Assembly (NCBI RefSeq): GCF_003385595.1
Contig: NZ_QNUE01000003.1
Coordinates: 62,001-126,000 of the forward strand
Length of the DNA: 64,000 nt
From: Chryseobacterium flavum
GTDB taxonomy: Bacteria > Bacteroidota > Bacteroidia > Flavobacteriales > Weeksellaceae
Direction of reading: 5' to 3'
This document shows, piece after piece, positions 56,366 through 64,000 of this stretch (the first letter of the stretch is position 1; each line of letters opens with the position of its first letter). A program made the translations under genes and the position numbers. Below the pieces are notes generated by a model that saw only the letters and a list, made by a program, of their open reading frames with translations, searched no databases and was not told the DNA's origin.

Positions 56366-58627
56366 ATGGAAACACAAAAGTTTAGTTATGACAACAGTAT
56401 TGTCCGTGCGTTCCTCTATGCGACCATTGTCTTTGGTTTTATAGGGTTTACGTTTGGGCTTACGGCGGCATTAATGCTTTTCTACCCTGAATTACCCGAA
56501 TTCTTTTTCGGAACCGATGATACAACCATCAATAGTCTTGCATCAGGCAATATTCAAGGGTTAATAAACACTCATGGTGCATTTGGTTTTGGTAGAATCA
56601 GGATGTTGCATACCAATACCGTAATCTTTGCATTCGTATGTAATATTGTGTATGTAGGAGTATACTACTCTACGCAAAGATTATTAAAAACAAGAATGTA
56701 TAGCGATACATTGTCATGGATTCATTTCTGGACCTGGCAGCTTATGATCGTTGCTACGTTCATTACATTCTTTATGGGTATTAATACTTCTAAAGAGTAT
56801 GCTGAACATGAGTGGCCGATTGATATCTTAATTGCTATATCCTGGATTATTTTCGGAGTTAATATGATTTTAACTATTGCTAAGAGAAGGGTAAGACACC
56901 TTTATGTAGCCATCTGGTTCTATCTTGGTACCTGGGTTGCTGTAGCAATGCTTCATATTTTCAACAATCTTGAAGTTCCATTATCATTCGCTGGCTGGAA
57001 ATCATATTCTGCATATGCAGGAGCAAAAGACGCCATTGTTCAATGGTGGTATGGTCACAATGCGGTAGCATTTGTTTTGACAACTCCGGTTTTAGGTCTA
57101 ATGTATTACTTCTTACCAAAAGCGGCAGACAGACCGGTTTTCTCATATAAACTGTCTATTATTCACTTCTGGTCATTAATTTTCGTATATATCTGGGCTG
57201 GTCCTCACCACCTTCAATATACAGCACTTCCTGCTTGGGCACAGGCTGTGGGAACAGGGTTCTCCATCATGCTTATTGCACCATCATGGGGAGGGATGCT
57301 GAACGGTCTTCTTACCTTAAGGGGAGCCTGGGATAAAGTAAGGGAAAATCCTATTCTTAAATTCTTTGTAGTAGCAGTTACCTGTTATGGTATGGCCACT
57401 TTCGAAGGTCCGCTTTTAGCAACAAAAAACATCAACAAAATTGGTCACTTCACAGACTGGGTTATCGGTCACGTACATTTAGGAGCTCTTGGATGGAATG
57501 GTTTCATGGCATTCGGGGTAATCTACTATCTGGTACCTATCATGTGGAGAACAAAACTTTGGTCTGTAAAATTAGCTAACTGGCATTTCTGGTTAGGTAC
57601 ATTAGGAATTATTTTCTATGCAGTACCAATGTATATTTCCGGATTCACACAAGGATTAATGTGGAAACAATTCAACCCGGACGGAACATTATTATGGAAG
57701 AACTGGTTAGATACTGTAACAGCTATTATTCCTTACTTCAAAATGAGATTCCTGGGAGGTTTATTCTATATTTCAGGAGCAATTTTAATGATCATTAACG
57801 TAATTGCTACAGTAAGAAAAGGATCATTCCAAAAAGAAGTACCGGCAGAAGCACCAGCTTTGGCTAATATCGGGAACAAACGTAAAGAAGGAGAAGGCTT
57901 CCACCTTTGGCTGGAAAGAATGCCGATGTTATTAACCGTATTATCATTATTTACCATTTCAATAGGTAGTATGGTGGAGATCATCCCTACACTATCTCTT
58001 AAGAAAAGTGTCCCTACGATTTCTGCTGTAAAACCATATTCTCCGCTTGAATTAGAAGGTAGAGATATCTATATCCGTGAAGGATGTAATGCATGTCACT
58101 CTCAAATGATCAGACCGTTCAGAGATGAAATCGTAAGATTTAACGGTAAAAACGGGCAATATTCCAAAGCTGGCGAGTTCGTATATGACAGACCATTCCT
58201 GTGGGGTTCTAAGAGAACAGGTCCGGATTTACATAGAGAAGGAGGTAAAAACCCAAGCTCTTGGCATTATAAACACATGTACAATCCAAGATCTACTTCA
58301 GCAGGTTCCATTATGCCTCGTTATCCTTGGCTGATTGCAAACAATCTAGACAGATCTAAAATGGTAGATAAAATGAAGCTAATGAAGAATACATTTGATG
58401 TACCTTACACGAAAGCTGAAATTGACTCTGCTGATAAATGGGCAGATAACCAGTCTGCAAAAATTGTAAAAGATATCTTCTCTGAAGCAAATGACCTGAA
58501 AGAGGCCTATGCTAAGAGACCTCAGGGAGAACTGGAGAAAAAAGAAATTATTGCTCTTATTTCTTATCTTCAGAGATTGGGAACAGATATCAAGACCACT
58601 GAAATTAAAACAGCAAGTAATAACTAA
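56366..58627 (+). CDS. ccoNO: cbb3 cytochrome oxidase subunits I and II fused (CcoNO)
   Basis: A 753-aa fusion of the catalytic subunit CcoN and the monohaem subunit CcoO. Residues 1-490 hold about 12 helices with haem and CuB ligands: the His in MLHTNTVIF, WWYGHNAVAF, the HH pair in AGPHHLQYTALP, and the haem b3/b His pair in VIGHVHLGALGWNGF. After a linker and a further helix, CcoO follows with GCNACHSQMIRPFRDE (CxxCH near 573-577) and the axial Met probably in SIMPRYPWL. Fusion of CcoN and CcoO is a known Bacteroidota feature. It reduces oxygen to water at low oxygen. Confidence 0.95.
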   Translation: METQKFSYDNSIVRAFLYATIVFGFIGFTFGLTAALMLFYPELPEFFFGTDDTTINSLASGNIQGLINTHGAFGFGRIRMLHTNTVIFAFVCNIVYVGVYYSTQRLLKTRMYSDTLSWIHFWTWQLMIVATFITFFMGINTSKEYAEHEWPIDILIAISWIIFGVNMILTIAKRRVRHLYVAIWFYLGTWVAVAMLHIFNNLEVPLSFAGWKSYSAYAGAKDAIVQWWYGHNAVAFVLTTPVLGLMYYFLPKAADRPVFSYKLSIIHFWSLIFVYIWAGPHHLQYTALPAWAQAVGTGFSIMLIAPSWGGMLNGLLTLRGAWDKVRENPILKFFVVAVTCYGMATFEGPLLATKNINKIGHFTDWVIGHVHLGALGWNGFMAFGVIYYLVPIMWRTKLWSVKLANWHFWLGTLGIIFYAVPMYISGFTQGLMWKQFNPDGTLLWKNWLDTVTAIIPYFKMRFLGGLFYISGAILMIINVIATVRKGSFQKEVPAEAPALANIGNKRKEGEGFHLWLERMPMLLTVLSLFTISIGSMVEIIPTLSLKKSVPTISAVKPYSPLELEGRDIYIREGCNACHSQMIRPFRDEIVRFNGKNGQYSKAGEFVYDRPFLWGSKRTGPDLHREGGKNPSSWHYKHMYNPRSTSAGSIMPRYPWLIANNLDRSKMVDKMKLMKNTFDVPYTKAEIDSADKWADNQSAKIVKDIFSEANDLKEAYAKRPQGELEKKEIIALISYLQRLGTDIKTTEIKTASNN

Positions 58628-58648
58628 AAAACATTAAAAGGTTCACAC

Positions 58649-58849
58649 ATGATTCCTCAGAACTTTAAAGATATATTATCCAACACAGAAAACGCAGGTT
58701 TTTACCAGACGCTGGCTCTGATTTTCTTTATGCTGTTCTTCGTAGCTTTGGTAATCTATGTTTTTAGCAGGCCTAAAAAACATTACAAGGAAGAAGAAGA
58801 AGCTCCACTTGGGGATGATGAGGATGACGATTTTAATTTAAAAAATTAA
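58649..58849 (+). CDS. ccoQ: cbb3 oxidase small subunit CcoQ
   Basis: A 66-aa protein with one helix (LALIFFMLFFVALVIYVFSRP) and an acidic C-terminal tail (EEEEAPLGDDEDDDF). The position between ccoNO and ccoP and the FSRPKKHY motif after the helix identify it as CcoQ/FixQ, which stabilises the complex. Confidence 0.85.
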   Translation: MIPQNFKDILSNTENAGFYQTLALIFFMLFFVALVIYVFSRPKKHYKEEEEAPLGDDEDDDFNLKN

Positions 58850-58859
58850 ACTATTTTTT

Positions 58860-59741
58860 ATGAAACAAAGAACACCTGTTGTTATAAACATCTTAATAAT
58901 AATTGGACTTTTAATAGTTTTCTATTATTTATTTGTACAGAGCTACTCGTTCCTGGCTTCTCCATACTTCTGGGGGACCGTTGTGATCGCTGGTATCTTA
59001 GCTTATATTCACGGTGCTATTGGAGATTTGATTGAGAATAACAAATTCAAAAAACTATCTCCGGAAGAAAAAGCAGCGTATTTAGCGGAAAAGAAAGTTC
59101 CATATTTCAAAAGACTATATCAAAGTGCATTCAAAAAGCAATCTGCTTCTGAAGAAAAGGATATTCTTATCGACCACGGTTTCGATGGAATTATGGAGCT
59201 TGATAACCAATTACCAAAATGGTGGGTAGGTTTATTCTATTTTGGGACCGCTTTTTGCATTGTTTACATTGCAGCTTATACATTCACAGATTTCGCACAT
59301 CCGTTAAGCGAATATGAAAAAGAATATAAAGAGCAAATGGCAAGCATTGCAAAATATGAAAGTGAGCAGCCTCCTGTAACAATTGAAACAGCAAAATACT
59401 CTGCTGATAATATTGCGGAAGGAAAAGAATTATTCAAAACAAACTGTGCATCTTGTCACAAGGAAGACGGAAGTGGAGGTATCGGACCAAACCTTACTGA
59501 TAACTTCTGGATCAACCAACCTGAGAAGACGTTATTTAAGAATATTTTCCACATGGACTGGAATGGTTCTCCTACTAATCCGGCGATGAGAGCATTTGGT
59601 AAGAACGGAGAGGTATCAGGAGCTGAAATTGAAAAAATTGCAGCATATGTATATCACATCAACCAGGAATTACCACCAGTGACTCAGGCTCAGGGAGGAG
59701 CTGCTCCTCAGGGAACTGAAGCACATTGGGAAAAAGAATAA
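58860..59741 (+). CDS. ccoP: cbb3 oxidase subunit CcoP with a single c-type haem
   Basis: A 293-aa subunit with two N-terminal helices (residues 7-30 and 34-52), the CcoP anchor HGFDGIMELDNQLPKWWVGLFYFGTAF and one cytochrome c domain: CASCH at residues 196-200, GGIGPNLTDNFW, and an axial Met in PTNPAMRAFG. Most proteobacterial CcoP have two haem domains; here one is present. The extra N-terminal helix before the anchor is also a Bacteroidota trait. A strong hairpin follows the gene. Confidence 0.93.
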   Translation: MKQRTPVVINILIIIGLLIVFYYLFVQSYSFLASPYFWGTVVIAGILAYIHGAIGDLIENNKFKKLSPEEKAAYLAEKKVPYFKRLYQSAFKKQSASEEKDILIDHGFDGIMELDNQLPKWWVGLFYFGTAFCIVYIAAYTFTDFAHPLSEYEKEYKEQMASIAKYESEQPPVTIETAKYSADNIAEGKELFKTNCASCHKEDGSGGIGPNLTDNFWINQPEKTLFKNIFHMDWNGSPTNPAMRAFGKNGEVSGAEIEKIAAYVYHINQELPPVTQAQGGAAPQGTEAHWEKE

Positions 59742-59762
59742 TTTAAAAAATTAGAAACATAT

Positions 59763-59820
59763 GAAAAAAACATAATTTGTTATTAGAAAAAATAGTAACG
59801 AATTATGTTTTTTCTTTTTT
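59763..59820 (+). terminator. Strong stem between ccoP and ccoG
   Basis: AAAAAACATAATTTGTTA pairs with TAACGAATTATGTTTTTT (one G-T wobble) around an 11-17-base loop and is followed by a T-rich stretch. It probably ends or attenuates transcription, so ccoG may need its own promoter or read-through. Confidence 0.7.
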
Positions 59821-59835
59821 TAAACATATTATAAC

Positions 59836-61290
59836 ATGTCAGACATAGAAGAAATAGAAGTACGAGGCGGACAGGGACAGGTTCTGGACCCTGAAACTTA
59901 CAGAGATTCTATAGGGACAATGGAGCAATCCGGAAAAAGAAAATGGGTATTCCCTAGAAAACCAAAAGGGAAATATACCAACTATAGAAACATTGTAAGC
60001 TATGTTTTATTAATTATTTACTTTTCATTGCCATTCATCAAGATCAATGGTAATCCATTATTGATGTTTAATGTAATAGACAGGGAGTTTTTTATTTTTG
60101 GACAACCTTTCTACCCACAGGACTTTTTTATCCTGACTTTAGGAGCTATTGCATCTTTGATATTTATTATTGTTTTTACCATTGCATTCGGAAGAATTTT
60201 CTGCGGGTGGATATGCCCTCAGACAATTTTTATGGAATCAATCTTCCGTAAAATCGAATATATGATCGAAGGTGACAGGAATAAGCAAATGAAGCTGGAC
60301 AGACAGGAGTGGAATAGTGAGAAGATCTGGAAAAGAAGCTTAAAATGGTCTATATATATCATTATTTCCCTTATCATTACCCATTTTATGTTTATGTACA
60401 TCGTGGGATATGAAGAGGTTTTAAAAATCGTATCTGAGGGGCCGTTTGCCCATCCTACCAATTTTATGGTCATGATTCTCTTTACAGCTGCATTTTATTT
60501 TGTATTTGCATGGTTCAGAGAGCAGGTATGTACCCTTGTATGCCCATATGGAAGGCTTCAGGGAGTATTGATTGATAAAGATACCATTAATGTTTTCTAC
60601 GATTTCAAAAGAGGAGAAAACAGAGCGAAATGGAGAAAGGGTGAAGACAGAAAAGCAGTTGGAAAAGGAGATTGTATTGATTGTCATCAATGTGTGGTCG
60701 TATGTCCTACAGGTATTGATATCAGAGACGGACAGCAGCTGGAATGTGTAAACTGTACAGCCTGCATTGATGCATGTGATGAAGTAATGGAAAAAGTGGG
60801 TCTTCCAAAAGGACTGATCCGATACGCCTCTGAAAATGAGATCGAAAAGCAGACCGAGTTTAAATTTACAGGAAGAATGAAAGGCTTTACAATATTCCTG
60901 TTCCTTTTAGTAGGCTTTCTGGGATATCTTCTTTACAGCCGTGGTGAAATGGAAGCCAAATTTATCAAACCGGCAGGAAGCACCTTCTTTGTAAGAGATG
61001 GTAAAATTACCAATACTTATAATTATACATTCCTTAATAAAACAAATGAGAAGAAAATTGTTACCATAAAAGTAATGGAACCTTCTCACGGTGAAATCAC
61101 ATATAGTGCTTCAAGCAAGATTCAGGTGGACAGAGATAAAATTTCCAAAGGAACCATTAATATCAGCTTCCCTGAAGATGAAATGAAGCTTTCTAAACAG
61201 AATATCACGATTGGAGTGTATGATCTGAAAGGAAATCTTATTGATTCTTATCAAACCTATTTTGAGGGACCTTTTAAACTACAATTTTAA
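59836..61290 (+). CDS. ccoG: Ferredoxin-like cbb3 assembly protein CcoG
   Basis: A 484-aa membrane iron-sulfur protein that helps reduce copper for cbb3 assembly. It has several transmembrane helices (residues about 50-70, 90-110, 160-180, 210-225, 345-362), the CGWICPQTIFMESIFRKIEYMIEGDR motif, REQVCTLVCPYGRLQGV, and two 4Fe-4S sets: CIDCHQCVVVCP and CVNCTACIDACDEVM. The C-terminal FixG_C-like periplasmic Ig-type domain is present. Matches the CcoG/RdxA family along its full length. Confidence 0.94.
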   Translation: MSDIEEIEVRGGQGQVLDPETYRDSIGTMEQSGKRKWVFPRKPKGKYTNYRNIVSYVLLIIYFSLPFIKINGNPLLMFNVIDREFFIFGQPFYPQDFFILTLGAIASLIFIIVFTIAFGRIFCGWICPQTIFMESIFRKIEYMIEGDRNKQMKLDRQEWNSEKIWKRSLKWSIYIIISLIITHFMFMYIVGYEEVLKIVSEGPFAHPTNFMVMILFTAAFYFVFAWFREQVCTLVCPYGRLQGVLIDKDTINVFYDFKRGENRAKWRKGEDRKAVGKGDCIDCHQCVVVCPTGIDIRDGQQLECVNCTACIDACDEVMEKVGLPKGLIRYASENEIEKQTEFKFTGRMKGFTIFLFLLVGFLGYLLYSRGEMEAKFIKPAGSTFFVRDGKITNTYNYTFLNKTNEKKIVTIKVMEPSHGEITYSASSKIQVDRDKISKGTINISFPEDEMKLSKQNITIGVYDLKGNLIDSYQTYFEGPFKLQF

Positions 61291-61295
61291 TTTTT

Positions 61296-61344
61296 AAGAA
61301 ATCTCTGTGCTTCTATCATCAGCTTTGCATCACAGAGATTTCTT
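61296..61344. repeat. Perfect 14-bp inverted repeat between ccoG and fixH
   Basis: AAGAAATCTCTGTG (61296-61309) and CACAGAGATTTCTT (61331-61344) form a long stem with a 21-base loop. No T-run follows on the plus strand, so it is not a classic terminator. It could be an RNA processing or stability element. Confidence 0.6.
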
Positions 61345-61367
61345 TACTACAATAAAAATCCGGAAAA

Positions 61368-61820
61368 ATGAAGAACTTTAGTTGGGGACACGGTGTCGTA
61401 ATTGCATTATTTGCATTCATCGCTTTTATATTATCCATGTTATTTCTTTTCCCGAACGGGCAGAAAAATTCTGAAATGGTGACGGATAATTATTATGAAG
61501 AAGAGTTACAGTACCAGGATGTGATTGATGCTAAAAAAAGAGCCGATGAGCTGCAGGAAAAGCCTGTATATTCTCAGGATAAAAACGGGATCAGGATAAC
61601 CTTTCCCAAAAAACATAATAATTCTAACACTACAGTAAAGTTTGTTTTAAACAGAACCGACGATCAGAATTTAGATATTAAAAAGTCTGTACAGCTTGAT
61701 GCTAATCAATCATTTTTAATTCCATCTCAGGTATTGAAAATGGGAAATTATACTTTAAGGCTGAGTTGGACAAAAGACAAAACAGACTATAGAATGGACT
61801 ATGACGTAATATGGAAATAG
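61368..61820 (+). CDS. fixH: FixH-family cbb3 maturation protein
   Basis: A 150-aa protein with one N-terminal helix (GVVIALFAFIAFILSMLFLF) followed by a periplasmic beta domain with the family segment MVTDNYYEEELQYQDVIDAKKRAD. FixH/CcoH supports copper insertion and stability of the cbb3 complex together with CcoI. It overlaps the next gene by 10 bases. Confidence 0.88.
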   Translation: MKNFSWGHGVVIALFAFIAFILSMLFLFPNGQKNSEMVTDNYYEEELQYQDVIDAKKRADELQEKPVYSQDKNGIRITFPKKHNNSNTTVKFVLNRTDDQNLDIKKSVQLDANQSFLIPSQVLKMGNYTLRLSWTKDKTDYRMDYDVIWK

Positions 61821-62536
61821 GACTTATCATATCTGCTGTTGCTTTAGGTTTCGCTTCCGGATTCCATTGTATCGGGATGTGTGGGCCTATTGCTTTATCG
61901 ATGGGATTAACAAAAAAACAGGCGGCCAATTTTTATTTGCAAAACCTTACCTATCAATTCGGAAGAATTTTCACCTACTCTTTACTGGGTGCTCTTTTAG
62001 GAATTATCGGCCAAGGTTTTGAGATGGCAGGCTTCCAGAAGTATTTAACTATTATTGCCGGAGTCTTACTTATTATTATGGCTCTGTTTTCTTTTGGAGG
62101 GAAAGATTTTGCATCAAAACTTCCTTTTCTATCCAAATTCCTGTACACTGTAAAATCAAATCTTGGAAGGCTGCTTCAAAAGGCGGATTACCGCTCCAGA
62201 TTCAGTACAGGGATCCTCAATGGGTTTCTACCATGCGGAATGGTTTATATGGCTCTTACTGCAAGTCTGGCAGGAGGTGGAATATGGCAGGGTGCTTTAT
62301 ATATGGCCTTATTCGGACTAGGTACTCTTCCGTTCATGTTTGCTGTTGTATTAGTGGGAAACCTGATGAATCAGGCTTTCAGGATAAAAGTACTAAAAGC
62401 AGTCCCGGTTATTATGATCATTCTAGGTGGTTTATTCATTTTGCGTGGTCTTGAATTAGGAATTCCCTACGTTTCTCCAAAAGCTGAAGCCATGACCATA
62501 TCACCTGGTCATAACGCGGCTGAACACTGTCATTAA
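61811..62536 (+). CDS. SafE/TauE-like (CcoA/UreH-type) membrane protein
   Basis: A 241-aa protein with six hydrophobic segments, beginning SAVALGFASGFHCIGMCGPIALSMG. That GFHCxGMCGP motif and a later GFLPCGMVYMAL motif define the DsbD/UreH-like group annotated as sulfite exporter TauE/SafE, often found at the end of cbb3 clusters. The paired Cys and Met residues make copper or other metal delivery to the oxidase more plausible than sulfite export. The C-terminus ends AAEHCH, a possible metal-binding tail. It overlaps fixH and is therefore co-translated. Confidence 0.82.
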   Translation: MEIGLIISAVALGFASGFHCIGMCGPIALSMGLTKKQAANFYLQNLTYQFGRIFTYSLLGALLGIIGQGFEMAGFQKYLTIIAGVLLIIMALFSFGGKDFASKLPFLSKFLYTVKSNLGRLLQKADYRSRFSTGILNGFLPCGMVYMALTASLAGGGIWQGALYMALFGLGTLPFMFAVVLVGNLMNQAFRIKVLKAVPVIMIILGGLFILRGLELGIPYVSPKAEAMTISPGHNAAEHCH

Positions 62537-62555
62537 TAGGAACTATTATACAACC

Positions 62556-63290
62556 ATGAAACTGATTGCCTTATTTTTAATAAGTCTGTTTTTACTGCAG
62601 TCTTGCATTGTAAATTCTGAAATTGTTTATCATAAAGATGCCTCCTCTACTTCTGTAACAGATATTGATAACCGGGGATTTATGACGGAAATGAAAGCAA
62701 TGACTCCCGATTCATTACAACAAGATGAATTTAGTGAAATGGAGAAACTTCCTGATACGTGGACCAATATTTATGAACTGGAGAAACGTGAGGGAAGACT
62801 AAAGACAAAGAGTCCGGATAGCATAAAAATCATGAAAAAGATTTTCCTGAAATCAAAAAAGGAAAATAATGAGCACTCAGGACTTGCATTTAAACTGGAG
62901 CGTTTCACGCCTGATGATTATCTGGCCCTTAAAAACTTTATCAAAGAAGAAAAACTGCCTTTAGATCAGAATATCTTCAACAAGTGGGATGGAAAAACAT
63001 TGATTATCAATACAGAAAACTTTAACCTGAAAAATCTTGAGGAAGCTCTTCGTTCCAAAAGCCCGGAAGATGGGACCGCAAATACCGCAGGTATGGTGGG
63101 TATGTTTTTCAAAAGTATTGAAACCTCTTTAAAATTTGAAAATAAAATAAAATCTGTTACAGGTAAACATGACTGGCTTAAGCAGATCGATGATTATTCT
63201 GTGAGGATAGAATATGATGTAAAAGCCATGTATGACCAAGAAGCAAAATTTAAAAAAGCTGATAAGGAAATTATTATTGTTACAGAATAA
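62556..63290 (+). CDS. Exported lipoprotein of unknown function
   Basis: A 244-aa protein with a lipoprotein signal (MKLIALFLISLFLLQSC, Cys17). The mature part has many charged residues with no recognised domain; a segment LALKNFIKEEKLPLDQNIFNKW is followed by GKTLIINTENFNLKNLEEAL. It starts 20 bases after the SafE-like gene and may be transcribed with it, but nothing in it points to cbb3 assembly. A terminator follows. Function unknown. Confidence 0.75.
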   Translation: MKLIALFLISLFLLQSCIVNSEIVYHKDASSTSVTDIDNRGFMTEMKAMTPDSLQQDEFSEMEKLPDTWTNIYELEKREGRLKTKSPDSIKIMKKIFLKSKKENNEHSGLAFKLERFTPDDYLALKNFIKEEKLPLDQNIFNKWDGKTLIINTENFNLKNLEEALRSKSPEDGTANTAGMVGMFFKSIETSLKFENKIKSVTGKHDWLKQIDDYSVRIEYDVKAMYDQEAKFKKADKEIIIVTE

Positions 63291-63318
63291 AAAACCCACC
63301 GGATCCGGTGGGTTTCTT
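63291..63318. terminator. Bidirectional terminator
   Basis: AAACCCACCGGA (63292-63303) pairs perfectly with TCCGGTGGGTTT (63304-63315), A-run before and T-rich after. It separates the lipoprotein gene and the convergent serS. Confidence 0.9.
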
Positions 63319-63333
63319 TATCATTTGGATGAT

Positions 63334-64000
63334 CTAGTTTATTACATCAAATCTTGCATACTCTGCAACCTTTTTAGGAAGCTTAATACCTTCCGGTGTC
63401 TGATTATTCTCAAGCAAGGCAGCCATAATTCTTGGCAGAGCCATTGCAGATCCATTTAGGGTGTGTACCAATTGAGATTTACCATCCGCTTTATAACGGC
63501 ACTTCAATCGGTTAGCCTGAAAGGTTTCAAAATTAGAAACTGAACTTACTTCCAGCCACATCTCCTGAGCTGCACTCCAAACTTCGAAATCATAAGTCAT
63601 AGCAGATGCAAATCCTGTATCTCCGCCACAAAGTCTTAATACTCTGAACGGAAGTTCAAGATCAGTAAGAATTTCTTTAATATGCTCTACCATTTCCTCC
63701 AGTACAGCATAAGAATTTTCAGGTTTTTCAATTCTTACAATCTCCACTTTTTCAAACTGATGAAGGCGGTTCAGTCCTCTTACATGAGCTCCGTAGCTTC
63801 CCGCTTCTCTTCTGTAACATTGGGAAAAAGCTGTATTTTTAACCGGAAGATCCTTTTCATCAAACAGCACATCACGGTACAGGTTGGTTACAGGAACTTC
63901 GGCCGTTGGAATAAGGTATAATTTATCTTCATTGATATAATACATCTGCCCTTCCTTATCAGGTAATTGTCCTGTTCCGAATCCAGATGCTTCGTTTACA
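63334..64000 (-). CDS. serS: Seryl-tRNA synthetase, C-terminal part (5' end outside window)
   Basis: A class II synthetase that charges tRNA-Ser. The visible 222 residues run from VNEASGFGTGQLPDKEG at the window edge through motif 2 (FSQCYRREAGSYGAHVRGLNRLHQFEKVE) and motif 3 (LNGSAMALPRIMAALLENNQ) to the stop. The tRNA-binding coiled coil and motif 1 lie beyond base 64000. The frame stays open to the edge. Confidence 0.96.
   Translation of the reverse strand, partial: VNEASGFGTGQLPDKEGQMYYINEDKLYLIPTAEVPVTNLYRDVLFDEKDLPVKNTAFSQCYRREAGSYGAHVRGLNRLHQFEKVEIVRIEKPENSYAVLEEMVEHIKEILTDLELPFRVLRLCGGDTGFASAMTYDFEVWSAAQEMWLEVSSVSNFETFQANRLKCRYKADGKSQLVHTLNGSAMALPRIMAALLENNQTPEGIKLPKKVAEYARFDVIN

Overview
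This window looks like chromosomal sequence from a Chryseobacterium-like member of the Flavobacteriales (Bacteroidota). The grounds are low GC, promoters of the Bacteroidota type (TTTG, about 20 bases, TAnnTTTG), almost no Shine-Dalgarno sequences, a type IX secretion C-terminal signal, TonB-dependent receptors, HU-CCDC81-like and Big_5 proteins, and a CcoNO-fused cbb3 oxidase. It opens inside ileS and closes inside serS. No rRNA, tRNA, CRISPR array, prophage or insertion sequence was recognised.

Layout. 1-5.8 kb: ileS, a DksA-like protein, lspA, a SanA-like protein and trpS. 5.8-8.6 kb: a PepSY / tiny membrane protein / OmpR-type regulator / histidine kinase operon on the minus strand. 8.7-12.5 kb: a HAD phosphatase, a 44-aa protein, an ECF sigma factor, an outer-membrane protein and metK behind a SAM-II-like leader. 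12.5-18 kb: divergent oxyR and katA, then a crotonase, dCMP deaminase, xerD and a Nudix protein. 18-27.4 kb: haem-binding protein, lipoproteins, dehydrogenase, thioesterase, HU-like protein, and a TonB receptor under a TPP riboswitch. 27.7-32.8 kb: two different aconitases in tandem. 32.9-39.4 kb: a patch of gene decay. 39.5-41.7 kb: an intact outer-membrane barrel. 41.8-48.6 kb: an eight-gene thiamine operon (thiS-thiC-thiE2-thiD-thiE-thiG-thiH-thiF) with its own TPP riboswitch. 48.7-52.8 kb: a T9SS-exported protein, a pseudouridine synthase and panB. 52.8-62.5 kb: an FNR-type regulator divergent from a complete cbb3 oxidase locus.

The most unusual part is 32.9-39.4 kb. Four neighbouring genes are each broken in a different way: a LytTR regulator by a 1-base loss, its LytS-type kinase by a TGG-to-TGA change, a TonB-type barrel by an internal deletion, and a 911-aa TonB receptor by two frameshifts. 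An intact DUF5694 gene sits among them. The broken receptor still has a promoter and a long leader holding an S-box-like RNA and a Met/Cys-rich mini-ORF (MRMCCCF), which points to former sulfur-responsive control.

Four leaders look like metabolite sensors: two clear TPP riboswitches (thiamine synthesis and a probable thiamine receptor), a SAM-II-like element on metK, and the S-box-like element. Other control sites read from the sequence are a T-N11-A palindrome between oxyR and katA, an 11-bp-spaced direct repeat at the PepSY operon, an FNR-type box in front of the cbb3 locus, and a candidate LytTR site upstream of the broken barrel gene.
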